Shown: positions 44,016-52,799 of the stretch, piece after piece | How the letters are laid out: every line of letters starts with the position of its first letter | How positions within the stretch are numbered: the first letter of the stretch is position 1 | Assembly (NCBI RefSeq): GCF_002102175.1 | Contig: NZ_LQOX01000109.1 | Span: 1-64,000 of the forward strand | Length of the DNA: 64,000 bases | Source: Mycobacterium gastri | Lineage (GTDB): Bacteria; Actinomycetota; Actinomycetes; Mycobacteriales; Mycobacteriaceae | Direction of reading: 5' to 3' | The notes under the pieces: model-generated | Databases searched by the model: none | Seen by the model: the letters and a program-made list of their open reading frames with translations, nothing else | What the model was told of the DNA's origin: nothing | Made by a program: the position numbers and the translations under genes

Positions 44016-44108
44016 GCTTGAGAGTAAAACGCGGGAGCCGGCGCGATCGAGTGATTGCATCCGCCGCCGCAGCGGGTCGCCCACCCTCCGAGAGGTTTTC
44101 CGGGCACA

Positions 44109-44735
44109 ATGATCGCCGTGCGGCTGCCTTCGCCACCGGCTCTCGTGGACGTGCTGAACGTCGTGCGGCCGTCGGCCAGATTGCGCGGACAGGCCGAAGC
44201 GCTCGCAAGCTACCTCGGCGAGGGGGACAGCGTCCTCGACGTCGGGTGCGGAACCGGCCATCTGTCGGCGTATCTGCAGCAGATGTACGGGGTGGACGCC
44301 AGCGGCGTGGATGTGGCGGACTTCCGCCGGGCCCCGGTGCCGTTCCGGCTGTTCGATGGCACCTCGATTCCGTCGCCGGGCAATGCATTTGACCACGTTG
44401 TACTCAGCGAGGTGCTGCATCACAGCCATGATCCGGCGGCCTTGGTGAAAGAGTGTCATCGAGTCGCACGTCGTAGCGTCATGGTGTTCGAGGACATGCC
44501 GGACGGCCGACTCGGCAAGCTGATCCTTCGCGCCCACGTGGAGGTGTTCGCGCGGTACTACCGCTACCCATTCCCGCCGGCTGACATCGCCGCTTATCGG
44601 TTAGCACTGAACTGGTTGGGCCAGAACGCATCTCGCGTGACGCGATTCCTGCAGCCGCCCGAATGGCTGAGCATATACCCGCGGGTGCTGTTCGTGTATT
44701 CGCTCAAGCCACCGTCAGCGTCTCGGTGGACATGA
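44109..44735 (+). CDS. Class I SAM-dependent methyltransferase
   Basis: A 208-residue methyltransferase. Motif I is VLDVGCGTGHLSAYL (about 55-69), the acidic end of strand beta-2 is GVDVADF, and motif post-I/IV is FDHVVLSEVLHHSHDP, of the ubiquinone/menaquinone-like Methyltransf_11 type. The acceptor is unknown. Its 3' end overlaps the end of the amine-oxidase gene by 32 bp, tail to tail. ATG 44109 begins MIAVRLPSPP; the frame is open further upstream without family character. M. tuberculosis has no gene of this type at the corresponding place, as far as I recall. Confidence 0.78.
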   Translation: MIAVRLPSPPALVDVLNVVRPSARLRGQAEALASYLGEGDSVLDVGCGTGHLSAYLQQMYGVDASGVDVADFRRAPVPFRLFDGTSIPSPGNAFDHVVLSEVLHHSHDPAALVKECHRVARRSVMVFEDMPDGRLGKLILRAHVEVFARYYRYPFPPADIAAYRLALNWLGQNASRVTRFLQPPEWLSIYPRVLFVYSLKPPSASRWT

Positions 44736-46068
44736 CTTCGCTGGCGGCCCGCTCACCGGAGCGAATCGCGCCGTCGATCCAGCCGCACATGGTGGCCGAT
44801 GTCTCGGTGCCCGCCCAGTGAATGCGGCCGCACGGCCTGCGCAGCGCATGCCCGAACTGGGTGAGCACACCCGGGGGTGCGTGGCTTATCATCCCACCCC
44901 CGGAATAACGCTCACGGCTCCAGTTCTGCTCGACGTAGTCCACCGGCCTGCCGGCCTTGGCGCCGAACCGGTCCACCAGGGCGTCGAGCACCGCCTGGCG
45001 GCGGCCGGCCTCGTCAAGACGCTCGTATTGCCGCGCGGTCGGGCCCTCGATGACCACAACCAGCACGCCGGGGGTGCCGGTGTCGGGGCAGCCGTCGATG
45101 GTGACCGTCGCCAGCGATCCCGGCGCGGCACTTTGGCCGGAGAGGCCGCCGACGCGCCAGAACGGCTCGTCGTAGACGATCGAGATCTTGACGATCGCAC
45201 CGCTGGGCATCCGCTGATGCAGAAACGACCGATCAGTGGGAAGCATTGGCTCATAGACGATTTGGCTGGCGATGGCCAGCGGCACCGCGACGATGGCCCG
45301 ACCGGCCCGCACCGTTAGACCGTCCGCTTGCACGGTGACGCCGTCGGAGTCCTGGCTGATGGACCGCACCGGCCGGGACAACGTGATCGCGTCATCCAGC
45401 TCGGCGGCCATCGGCCGGTAGATGGCACCCATACCTCCCGCCGGCCGGGAGTCTTGCGAGCCGCCCTCGCCACCCAGTACGAAACCGGGCCCACCACCCG
45501 ATGCCATCTGAAAGAGAACGAACAGCATGGACACCTCGGAAGCGTCCGAGGTGTAGGTGCCGGCGATGGCGGTTTCCAGCAGGTCGTGGGCCGCCTTGGA
45601 CATGACGTAATTGCGCAGCCACTGGGCCAGCGTCATGCGATCCCACTTGGCGGCCTTCTTGGCTTCCCATGGCGACTCGAGCGGGATCGTCTTGCACATC
45701 TGGCCGATTTCGAACATGGCGGCGCCCAGATTCAACGATGCCCACGGGCTCATAGTCCACGGGACCGTGCCCTGATAGCGGTGCTGTTTGCCGTCGACCA
45801 CCATCATGGCTTCGCCGCCGGTGTACTGCTTGAAGGCCGAGACCCCGAATTCGTGCATCAGCGCATAGATTCGGTCTTGAGTCGGCCCGATCCAGGCGCC
45901 GCCCTTGTCGATCCAGGATCCGTCGTCACGCTCGACGGTGAAGGTCCGGCCGCCAACCCGGTCCCGCGCCTCCAGCAATGTGACGGAACGTCCGGCCTGT
46001 TTGAGCCGAAGCGCAGCCGTCAGACCGGCGAATCCGGCACCCACCACGCAGACATCGACGTCGGCCAT
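44704..46068 (-). CDS. Flavin-containing amine oxidase (AofH-like)
   Basis: A 454-residue FAD amine oxidase. The N-terminal Rossmann motif is CVVGAGFAGLTAALRL followed by LLEARDRVGGRTFTV; the aromatic-cage/cap region is in the middle; and the C-terminal FAD motif is GRIHWAGTETSATMCGWIDGAIRSGERAA. It should oxidise a primary or secondary amine to aldehyde, ammonia and H2O2, and resembles Rv3170 (AofH). Unusually, it lies directly after cyp124: its ATG (46068) is one base beyond the cyp124 stop, so it is in that operon. That suggests oxidation of a nitrogen-bearing or lipid-derived product, but no substrate can be named. Confidence 0.82.
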   Translation of the reverse strand: MADVDVCVVGAGFAGLTAALRLKQAGRSVTLLEARDRVGGRTFTVERDDGSWIDKGGAWIGPTQDRIYALMHEFGVSAFKQYTGGEAMMVVDGKQHRYQGTVPWTMSPWASLNLGAAMFEIGQMCKTIPLESPWEAKKAAKWDRMTLAQWLRNYVMSKAAHDLLETAIAGTYTSDASEVSMLFVLFQMASGGGPGFVLGGEGGSQDSRPAGGMGAIYRPMAAELDDAITLSRPVRSISQDSDGVTVQADGLTVRAGRAIVAVPLAIASQIVYEPMLPTDRSFLHQRMPSGAIVKISIVYDEPFWRVGGLSGQSAAPGSLATVTIDGCPDTGTPGVLVVVIEGPTARQYERLDEAGRRQAVLDALVDRFGAKAGRPVDYVEQNWSRERYSGGGMISHAPPGVLTQFGHALRRPCGRIHWAGTETSATMCGWIDGAIRSGERAASEVMSTETLTVA

Positions 46069-46069
46069 C

Positions 46070-47371
46070 TCAATGACCCCAGGCCACCGGCAGGCGTTTG
46101 ATGCCGTGAATGAACTGCGACAGCAACCGGGCCGGCTCCTCGGTCACGACGACGTCGGGCATCTGCCGGCGCAACTCGTCGAACACCACCCGGATCTCGC
46201 GGCGAGCCAGGTTGGCGCCCAGGCAGAAATGCGCGCCGCCACCGCCGAAGCCCAAGTGCGGGTTGGGGTCGCGCGACACGTCGAACCGCCACGGATCGGC
46301 AAACTTCGACTCATCCCGGTTGGCCGAGCAATACCACAGCGAGACCTTGTCGCCGGCGGCCATCGTGACGCCTCTGAGTTCGACGTCTTCGCTCAGGGTG
46401 CGGCGCATGTAGACCACCGGAGAGGCCCAGCGCACAATCTCCTCGACCGCGGTATGCGCCAGCCCGTCGTAGTTCGACCACCATCGTTGTCGTTCCTCCG
46501 GATAGCGCGACAGCGCGAGCACGCCGTGGCTGATCGCGTTGCGGGTGGTCTCGTTGCCGGCCACCACCAGCAGGATGAAAAACATCGCGATCTCCGACGA
46601 CGACAGCCGCTCGCCGTCGACCTCGGCTTCGACCAGGCTCGTGGTCAGATCGTTGTGGTGGTTGACGCGGCGGTCATCGGCCAGCGCGCTGGCATAGGCG
46701 CCGATGTCCATCGAAACGTGAAGAAACTCTTCGAAATCCGTGGTCAGATCCGGGTCGCCGAACCCGAGAATCACATTGGTCCAATGGAATATCCGATGGT
46801 GGTCCTCTTCGGGAATCCCCATCATGTCGCAGATGATCTGCAACGGCAGCGGCCCGGCCAGCTCGCTGACCAGGTCCGCTTGGCCGTCGGGATGGTTGGT
46901 GATCATCGCCGCGACCAGCCGCCGCGCACGGTCGCGTACCGACGCCTCGATGCGGGCCACCACCTTGGGCGTGAACGCCCTGCTGACGATGGAGCGCAGC
47001 CGCTGGTGCCGGGGATCGTCGAGCACGATCATCGAGCCGAAGTACTCCGCCAATTCCGGCGTCTGGTCGTTGATCGTGATGTTGGGCGAGGAATGGAAGA
47101 CCTCCGGATGGCGGCTGGCGAAGAAGACGTCGTCGTGGCGGGTCAGTGCCCAATGTCCGGCGCCACCGGTGAATCCCGGCAATTCGAGCGCCGGCCAGAA
47201 CGAGACCGGGGCTTCCCGCCGCAAGGTGGCGAAGGCGCCGTCGCGAAAGTCGTCGTCGCGGCCCCAGAATTCCAGCGAACCCAGGTCGATCTCGGACAGC
47301 GGAACCTCCGGCGGCGGCGTCCCGTTGGCCCGGGGCAGCAGGCCCGCATTGCGGTCAGTCTTGAGGTCCAC
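46070..47371 (-). CDS. cyp124: Cytochrome P450 CYP124
   Basis: A 433-residue P450 very close to M. tuberculosis CYP124 (Rv2266), which hydroxylates the omega carbon of methyl-branched lipids such as phytanic acid and also cholesterol derivatives. Key motifs are present: the I-helix AGNETTRN, ExxR as EIVR in EEIVRWASPVVYMRR, and the heme loop FGGGGAHFCLG with the Cys ligand. GTG start at 47371 with a strong AGGAGG before it; the lead MSPFKDE segment upstream is excluded. It begins a cyp124-amine oxidase operon. The regulator and ferredoxin are elsewhere. In M. tuberculosis the neighbours stf3 and cyp128 lie here instead of the amine oxidase. Confidence 0.93.
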   Translation of the reverse strand: MDLKTDRNAGLLPRANGTPPPEVPLSEIDLGSLEFWGRDDDFRDGAFATLRREAPVSFWPALELPGFTGGAGHWALTRHDDVFFASRHPEVFHSSPNITINDQTPELAEYFGSMIVLDDPRHQRLRSIVSRAFTPKVVARIEASVRDRARRLVAAMITNHPDGQADLVSELAGPLPLQIICDMMGIPEEDHHRIFHWTNVILGFGDPDLTTDFEEFLHVSMDIGAYASALADDRRVNHHNDLTTSLVEAEVDGERLSSSEIAMFFILLVVAGNETTRNAISHGVLALSRYPEERQRWWSNYDGLAHTAVEEIVRWASPVVYMRRTLSEDVELRGVTMAAGDKVSLWYCSANRDESKFADPWRFDVSRDPNPHLGFGGGGAHFCLGANLARREIRVVFDELRRQMPDVVVTEEPARLLSQFIHGIKRLPVAWGH

Positions 47372-47459
47372 CGTGCTCCTCCTGTGTCCCGCTTCGTCCT
47401 TGAAGGGTGACATTGGCGAGCTTAAACCGCCAGCGGTCGAGTTAGTGGACCCGGCAATG

Positions 47460-47840
47460 TCAATGCGTGCAGACCGTGTGTCCCGGGGCGCCCGTCGCCG
47501 TCTGCTGCGTCACCACGTTGCCGTCGAGCAGAATTCTGCAGGTGACGCTTCCCGGGCCCTGTGCACTGAGCACGAACACCTGAGCGCCGAAGGCGGTGAA
47601 CTGGGTCGACCATGGCAGGCCCACATTGACCGCACGCTTCTGACCGGTGTCGGTTTGGTACGAGATGTACTCGGCGACACCGCTGCCGCTCACCTCGTAG
47701 CGGACCTGCGGTAGCTGAGGAAGTGGATCGGCGTTCGCCAGACCACACGTGGCCGTGAAGCCGATGCCGAGAGCGCACACCGCCGCGGGTCCGCTCAGGC
47801 GTTTGAGGTGACGTAGCTTGGCTGCCGATCGACTGGTCAT
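47460..47840 (-). CDS. MmpS-like secreted protein
   Basis: A 126-residue exported protein: signal peptide about 1-38 (GPAAVCALGIGFTATCGLANA|D), then a domain with VRYEVSGSGVAEYISYQTDTG and GSVTCRILLDGNVVTQQTATG, the beta-rich pattern of the MmpS family (ERVISYxxD/GxxQ). A Cys pair is likely disulfide-bonded. MmpS proteins aid MmpL lipid export, but no mmpL is adjacent; the MFS gene ends 22 bp upstream in the same direction, so it may be a partner of that transporter. ATG 47840 chosen; one at 47861 is possible. Confidence 0.68.
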   Translation of the reverse strand: MTSRSAAKLRHLKRLSGPAAVCALGIGFTATCGLANADPLPQLPQVRYEVSGSGVAEYISYQTDTGQKRAVNVGLPWSTQFTAFGAQVFVLSAQGPGSVTCRILLDGNVVTQQTATGAPGHTVCTH

Positions 47841-47861
47841 GGTTGTCCATCGTGTCATCAC

Positions 47862-49103
47862 TTAAGGCGGCAGGTAAGGGGTTTCGGCCGGCCTTGGCGC
47901 CGCCGCCGCCGCACCGCGCGGTAACCCGATGGTGAACATGCTGAGCAGCGCAACCAACTGGATTGCGACCACCACCACGACCACCGTGCCGGTTGAGATC
48001 TCGTACAGCCAGCCGACGAGGGCGCCGCCGGCCGCGCTTGCCGCGCCCAGTCCGGCCGCGAACACGCCGTAAGCGCTGGCTCGCCGCGGGGCGGTGACCA
48101 GGTCGGCGACCACGGCCCGCAACGTGGATTCCTGGATCCCCACGGCCGCACCCCACAACAGCGCGCCCACCACCACCATCGTGGCGTTGCCGCTGAAGGC
48201 GAACAATACCACCATGCTCGACAGAAGCGGCAGTGCCGCAAGGCTTTTCCCGCCGAACCGGTCGTAGCTGTAGCCGGAAGCCAGTGCGGCCAGCGCATCA
48301 GCGGCCATCGCGGCGGCATAGACCACCGGCACCGCGGCAGCGCTCAGCAAACCGTGGGTGACCATGTGAAACGACAACAACCCGAACGTGGTGAAACCGG
48401 ACATGGTGATCGCGGTGAATCCGCAGTACAGCCAGAACCGCGGCGGCAACTCCCAGAACCGTTGTGCTGCAACACCATCGGTTGACACAGCGGAAGCCGC
48501 TGGGTCTTCATAGGAGTCAGGATGCGGCACCCGGATTCGCAGCCACAGCAGCAGCGCCAGCGCCGCCGCACCGGGCAGCGCGAGCACGCCAAGCGCGGGG
48601 GCGTAGTCGTTGCCGGTGACGGCAAGCACCCCGGCCACGGTCAGCGGACCGATCACCGCCCCCACCTGGTCGAGGGCCTCGTGCACGGCAAAGCCGCGGC
48701 CCCGGCCGGTGACACTGGCGGCGTGCGACAGCAACGTGTCCTTGGCGGGACTGCGCACCGCCTTGCCGACCCGCTCGGCGATCACCAAGCTGCAGGCCAC
48801 CCACAACGCGCTCGCGACTCCCAGTAGCGGAACCGTGATCAGCGTCAGCGCGTAGCCCGCGACCGTCCACGCCCAGAACCGTCGGGTTCGATCTGCCAGC
48901 GGACCCGACACCAACCGCAGCGCCAACGCGGCGGCCTCGCCGATGCCGGTCACCACGCCGACCACCAGTCCGGTCGCACCCAGGGACGCCAGCAGCGGAC
49001 CGGTGATCGACCGCGCGCCCTCGTAGACGAAGTCGGCGAGCAGGCTGACCACGCCGAACACCGCCACGAAGCGCCACGCACTCAACGCTGACCGGCTTCG
49101 CAC
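47862..49103 (-). CDS. MFS transporter (Rv2265-like)
   Basis: A 413-residue major-facilitator protein with about 11-12 hydrophobic helices. The loop 2-3 motif is GPLADRTRR; the second half has YDRFGGK, the equivalent loop. It matches the position and length of Rv2265 next to cyp124. Substrate unknown, probably a drug or small molecule/proton antiporter type. GTG start at 49103 gives a short cytosolic lead (RSRSALSAW) before helix 1. The MmpS-like gene follows it. Confidence 0.8.
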   Translation of the reverse strand: MRSRSALSAWRFVAVFGVVSLLADFVYEGARSITGPLLASLGATGLVVGVVTGIGEAAALALRLVSGPLADRTRRFWAWTVAGYALTLITVPLLGVASALWVACSLVIAERVGKAVRSPAKDTLLSHAASVTGRGRGFAVHEALDQVGAVIGPLTVAGVLAVTGNDYAPALGVLALPGAAALALLLWLRIRVPHPDSYEDPAASAVSTDGVAAQRFWELPPRFWLYCGFTAITMSGFTTFGLLSFHMVTHGLLSAAAVPVVYAAAMAADALAALASGYSYDRFGGKSLAALPLLSSMVVLFAFSGNATMVVVGALLWGAAVGIQESTLRAVVADLVTAPRRASAYGVFAAGLGAASAAGGALVGWLYEISTGTVVVVVVAIQLVALLSMFTIGLPRGAAAAAPRPAETPYLPP

Positions 49104-49163
49104 CGCTCCGATGCTAGAGGTGACGTCAACGCCCCCTAGGGTGAAGCCGGGAGGTGGCTGTTG

Positions 49164-50249
49164 ATGTCGCAACGGGACGTTAAGCGAATAGTCGTCTGGG
49201 GCACCGGCTTCGTCGGCAAGATGGTGATCGCCGAAATCGTCAAGCATCCGCTGTTCGAGCTGGTCGGGGTCGGCGTCAGCAACCCCGGCAAGGTCGGGCG
49301 CGACGTCGGCGACATCTGCGGGCTGCCCGGGCCGGTCGGCATCGTCGCCACCGACGACGTCGAGGCCCTGATCGCTCTCAAGCCTGACGCGTTGGTGCAC
49401 TATGGACCGACGGCGATGCAGGCCAACGCCAACATCGCGCTGATCACCCGGTTTCTGCGGGCCGGCATCGACGTGTGCTCGACCGCGATGACGCCGTGGA
49501 TTTGGCCGACGATGCACCTGAACCCGCCGCAATGGATCGCGCCCATCACCGAGGCGTGCGAGCTGGGGGAGTCGTCCTGTTTCACCACCGGCATCGACCC
49601 GGGATTCGCCAACGACCTGTTTCCCATGACTCTGATGGGGCTGTGTTCCGAGGTGCGGCGAGTGCGCGCTTCCGAGCTGCTGGACTACACCAACTACGAA
49701 GGCGACTACGAGAAAGAAATGGGCATCGGGCGTGAGCCCGAATTCAGCCCGATCCTGGAAAACCGCGACGTGTTGATTTTCGCGTGGGGCGCCACCGTCC
49801 CGATGATCGCCCACGCCGCCGGGATCATGCTCGACGAGATCACCACCACCTGGGACAAGTGGGTGACGCCGACCGAGCGTTACTCGGTGAAGGGCGCCAT
49901 CTTGCCGGGCCAGGTCGCCGCCGTCCGCTTCACCATCAACGGCATCTACCGGGGCGAGACGCGCATTCAACTCGAGCACGTCAACCGCATCGGCCGCGAC
50001 GCCGCGCCCGACTGGCCCTCCGGTCACGACGACGACGTCTACCGGGTGGACATCGACGGAACCCCCAGCATCTTCCAGGAAACCGCGTTCCGGTTCGCCG
50101 ACGGCTCGGGCCGGGATGCGGCCACCGCCGGGTGCCTGGCGACCGGGATGCGGGCGCTCAACGCCGTCCCGGCCGTCAACGACCTGTCTCCGGGCTGGGT
50201 CACCGCGCTGGACCTGCCACTGATTCCCGGCGCGGGCACCATCCGCTGA
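49164..50249 (+). CDS. NAD(P)-dependent amine dehydrogenase-like reductase
   Basis: A 361-residue protein with the DapB/2,4-diaminopentanoate-dehydrogenase-like layout, similar to Rv0926c. The N-terminal NAD(P) fold is IVVWGTGFVGKMVIAEI; the rest (about 130-361) is a substrate domain with conserved GIDPGFANDLFPMTL and VTPTERYSVKGAILPGQVA. Members work on amine or imine carbons, but the substrate here is unknown. TTG at 49161 precedes the ATG at 49164; GGGAGG lies upstream. It diverges from the MFS gene across 60 bp. This gene is not at this place in M. tuberculosis. Confidence 0.72.
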   Translation: MSQRDVKRIVVWGTGFVGKMVIAEIVKHPLFELVGVGVSNPGKVGRDVGDICGLPGPVGIVATDDVEALIALKPDALVHYGPTAMQANANIALITRFLRAGIDVCSTAMTPWIWPTMHLNPPQWIAPITEACELGESSCFTTGIDPGFANDLFPMTLMGLCSEVRRVRASELLDYTNYEGDYEKEMGIGREPEFSPILENRDVLIFAWGATVPMIAHAAGIMLDEITTTWDKWVTPTERYSVKGAILPGQVAAVRFTINGIYRGETRIQLEHVNRIGRDAAPDWPSGHDDDVYRVDIDGTPSIFQETAFRFADGSGRDAATAGCLATGMRALNAVPAVNDLSPGWVTALDLPLIPGAGTIR

Positions 50250-50361
50250 GCTATGTCGTTATACAGCTCGCGCATAGCCGGCGCAAAGAACGGCTATAGG
50301 TGTAGACGGCACAATTTCGGGTAGGCGGGCGCGGGGGCGCCCAGCCGGACGGGGACAAACC

Positions 50362-52191
50362 ATGGCAGAAGGACCACGGCCCGCACTGGGGCTGTCGATC
50401 GGTGCCACCGATCTGGCGGCGGTGACCGCCGACCACGCGATTACCCGCAAACCGGTGCTGACCTTGTATCGGCAGCGCCCGCCCGAGGTCGGACTGCCGT
50501 CGGAAAACCCGAGACTGGATCAGCCCGGCCTGGTCATGAGCGACTTCGTGGACCGGGTGGGGGACCCGGTCGGCATCGTCGCGGCCGACGGCTCGATGCA
50601 CCGCAGCGAGGCTCTGGTGGTCGACAGTCTGCGTGCGCTGGCCTACACCGCCACCGGTGGGCGGGCCCTGCCCGACCATGTCGCGCTGACCTATCCCGCC
50701 CACTGGGGGACGGCCGCGGTCGACGCGCTGGGTGCCGCGCTGAGCCGGGTGCCGGAATGGTCGCACGAAACCCAGCCACTGCTGATCCCCGACGCGGCGG
50801 CCGCGCTGTTCGCGATGCGGGCCAACCCCGGCATACCGGCCCGCGGCATCGTCGCGGTCTGCGACTTCGGCGGCAGCGGGACCAGCATCACGCTGGTCGA
50901 TGCGGCCGGCGATTATCAGCCGGTCGCCGCGACGGTGCGGCATCGAGACTTCTCCGGTGATCTGATCGATCGGGCGCTACTGACATACGTGATGTCGGAA
51001 ATGCCGGCCACCGGTTCGTTCGACCCGTCCGGGACGGCGGCCATCGGCTCGTTGAACCGGCTGCGGATCGAATGCCGCAACGCCAAGGAGCGGCTCTCCC
51101 ACAGCACGGTGACCACCTTGGCCGACGAGTTGCCGGGGATGCATGGCGAAATCCGGCTCACCCGAAACGAGCTCGACGAGACGATCCGCGAGGCGTTGGA
51201 CGGTGTCGCTCTCGTTGTGGAGCAAACGTTGGTGCGCAACGGAATTCATCCGGCGGACCTGGTCGCGATCGTTTCCGTCGGGGGTGGGGCCAACATCGCG
51301 TCGGTCACCACGACGCTGTCGGGTCGATTCGGAGTACCGGTGGTCACGGCGCCGCGCCCGCAGCTGACAGCCGCTATCGGTGCGGCGTTGCGGGCGGCCC
51401 GAGGGCCGGCCGATACCAGTGCGACGGTGTTGACCTCGGCCCCGGCGGTCGCCGCGACGGCACTGGCGCCGCTGGCCCCCCCGGCACCGGGTGGCGCGGA
51501 TGCGCCCGCGTCGGCATTGCAGCCCGCGCTGGCCTGGTCGGAGGCCGACGATGATTCCCGCGTCATGCCCGTGCCCGGTGACGCCTATGCGGATGCCGGC
51601 GGTTCCGGCTACACCTCTGCCCGCCCGCAGTTGGCGTTCGATCATGACACGCCCGCGGAGTCGAAGCCTGAGCCGCCGGTCATCCCGTGGTATCGCCTGC
51701 CGGCGGTGATCATCGTCAGCACGGTCGTCGCGGTGCTGCTGGTCGGCACCGCGGTGGCGATCGCGCTGGGCTCCAATGACAAGCCCGCGACACGGTCGCC
51801 AGGGGTGAGCCCGGCCCCGACTACTTCCGCACCTGCCCCGCCGCCGCCAACCGGGGGGAGCCCGGAGCCGGCGCTGCCAACGCAACCGCAAGGTACCCAC
51901 GAGCCGGCGCCGCAAGCGCCGCCACCGCCGCCGCCGTCGACGGCGCCCCCGCCTACCACCAAAACAACACCACCGCCTCCGACGACGACCCCACCGCCGG
52001 CAAGCACGACGCCTCCGACGACGGCGCCTCCTACGACCACCCAGCCGCCCGCGACCACCCAGCCGCCGGCCACCACGCAGGCACCGCCTACCCAGCAAGC
52101 GCCGGCGGTGCCGCAGATACCCCCGATTCCGGCGATCCCGCAGATTCCCGGCATCGGTTTCCCGCAGATACCCCAGGTTCCCGGGCTCTAG
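50362..52191 (+). CDS. Hsp70-like ATPase with membrane anchor and Pro/Thr-rich outer tail (Rv2264c-like)
   Basis: A 609-residue protein like Rv2264c. The first 345 residues are an actin/Hsp70-fold ATPase with phosphate loops ALGLSIGATDLA (8-19) and DFGGSGTSI (168-176) and an adenosine loop VSVGGGANI (304-312). A variable linker (345-440) leads to a single transmembrane helix (447-469). The outer 140 residues are almost only Pro, Thr, Ala and Gln with tandem ATTQPP-like units, and end in IPQIPGIGFPQIPQVPGL-type repeats. The layout predicts a cytosolic chaperone-like ATPase tethered to a cell-wall-spanning tail. No substrate-binding domain is present. Confidence 0.8.
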   Translation: MAEGPRPALGLSIGATDLAAVTADHAITRKPVLTLYRQRPPEVGLPSENPRLDQPGLVMSDFVDRVGDPVGIVAADGSMHRSEALVVDSLRALAYTATGGRALPDHVALTYPAHWGTAAVDALGAALSRVPEWSHETQPLLIPDAAAALFAMRANPGIPARGIVAVCDFGGSGTSITLVDAAGDYQPVAATVRHRDFSGDLIDRALLTYVMSEMPATGSFDPSGTAAIGSLNRLRIECRNAKERLSHSTVTTLADELPGMHGEIRLTRNELDETIREALDGVALVVEQTLVRNGIHPADLVAIVSVGGGANIASVTTTLSGRFGVPVVTAPRPQLTAAIGAALRAARGPADTSATVLTSAPAVAATALAPLAPPAPGGADAPASALQPALAWSEADDDSRVMPVPGDAYADAGGSGYTSARPQLAFDHDTPAESKPEPPVIPWYRLPAVIIVSTVVAVLLVGTAVAIALGSNDKPATRSPGVSPAPTTSAPAPPPPTGGSPEPALPTQPQGTHEPAPQAPPPPPPSTAPPPTTKTTPPPPTTTPPPASTTPPTTAPPTTTQPPATTQPPATTQAPPTQQAPAVPQIPPIPAIPQIPGIGFPQIPQVPGL

Positions 52192-52216
52192 ACCCGGTCA
52201 TCCCGCGCCAAGCGCC

Positions 52217-52609
52217 TCAGCCCGCCGTTGTCTCATCCCGGGCTGACTTGAGAACTTCTTCGTTGTAGGCCTTGTCCTTGTCCAGGTTCTCTGCGACCTT
52301 CTTGGCTTCGTCGTTTCTTTGTTGTCTGCCTTGGCTTTTGCCGCCGGCGCATCCGTGTCGTCGGCGTATCGCGGATGCCCGTTTTCGTCGAGCCAGTCGC
52401 CGACCGCCGTGCCGGTAATGATCCTGCCGGAGCCGGGCAACACCAACGTCGGCCGGTCCTCATAGGCCGTCATCATTTCGGCCGCGGTTTCTTTGGCTTC
52501 GTCGCTGGGTTCCGGTACCTCGGAAGTATTCGGTTCCTGCCGTCGCTGCTGCTGCCGGCCTATTGCCCGTGGTCGCTGCGGCCGCGGCCTGCTCGTCGTG
52601 CGCAGTCAT
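52217..52609 (-). pseudogene. Small conserved protein gene broken by two compensating frameshifts
   Basis: An ATG at 52609 opens MTAHDEQAAAAATTGNRPAA in one frame. Sense then moves to a second frame, reading QEPNTSEVPEPSDEAKETAA and EDRPTLVLPGSGRIITGTAV, then DWLDENGHPRY. It returns to the first frame for NDEAKKVAENLDKDKAYNEE and VLKSARDETTAG, ending at TGA 52219-52217. First and last parts share a frame, so two opposite indels (near 52525 and 52315) are needed. In the first frame the middle contains a stop, so no full protein is made. Family unknown; acidic, probably cytosolic when intact. Confidence 0.6.
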
Positions 52610-52706
52610 GCCCGTGCCCCTTTGCCGTTGCAGTTTGTGACCGACCCCTCAATTCCGGTTACCCAATGCAGCGCTGGATCGAAACGCCTGCCGGTACACA
52701 CGTCGT

Positions 52707-52777
52707 CGTCCCCGCGACACTGCAGCCACACGCACGACACGCCGATGGCCGTGGCAGTGGCTGCAGTCTCGATGAAC
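52707..52777. repeat. Dispersed 71-bp repeat, copy 2
   Basis: Partner of 27183-27253, same orientation, about 85% identical and ungapped. It sits between the broken small gene and the SDR gene. Confidence 0.7.
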
Positions 52778-52799
52778 AACCGAGACCGGTTCCGGCCTG

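Noticed and set aside
43830-44537. 235-codon leftward frame over the methyltransferase
   Set aside because: Only its last ~35 codons look protein-like (SnoaL-like scrap); the rest is antisense of an intact methyltransferase.
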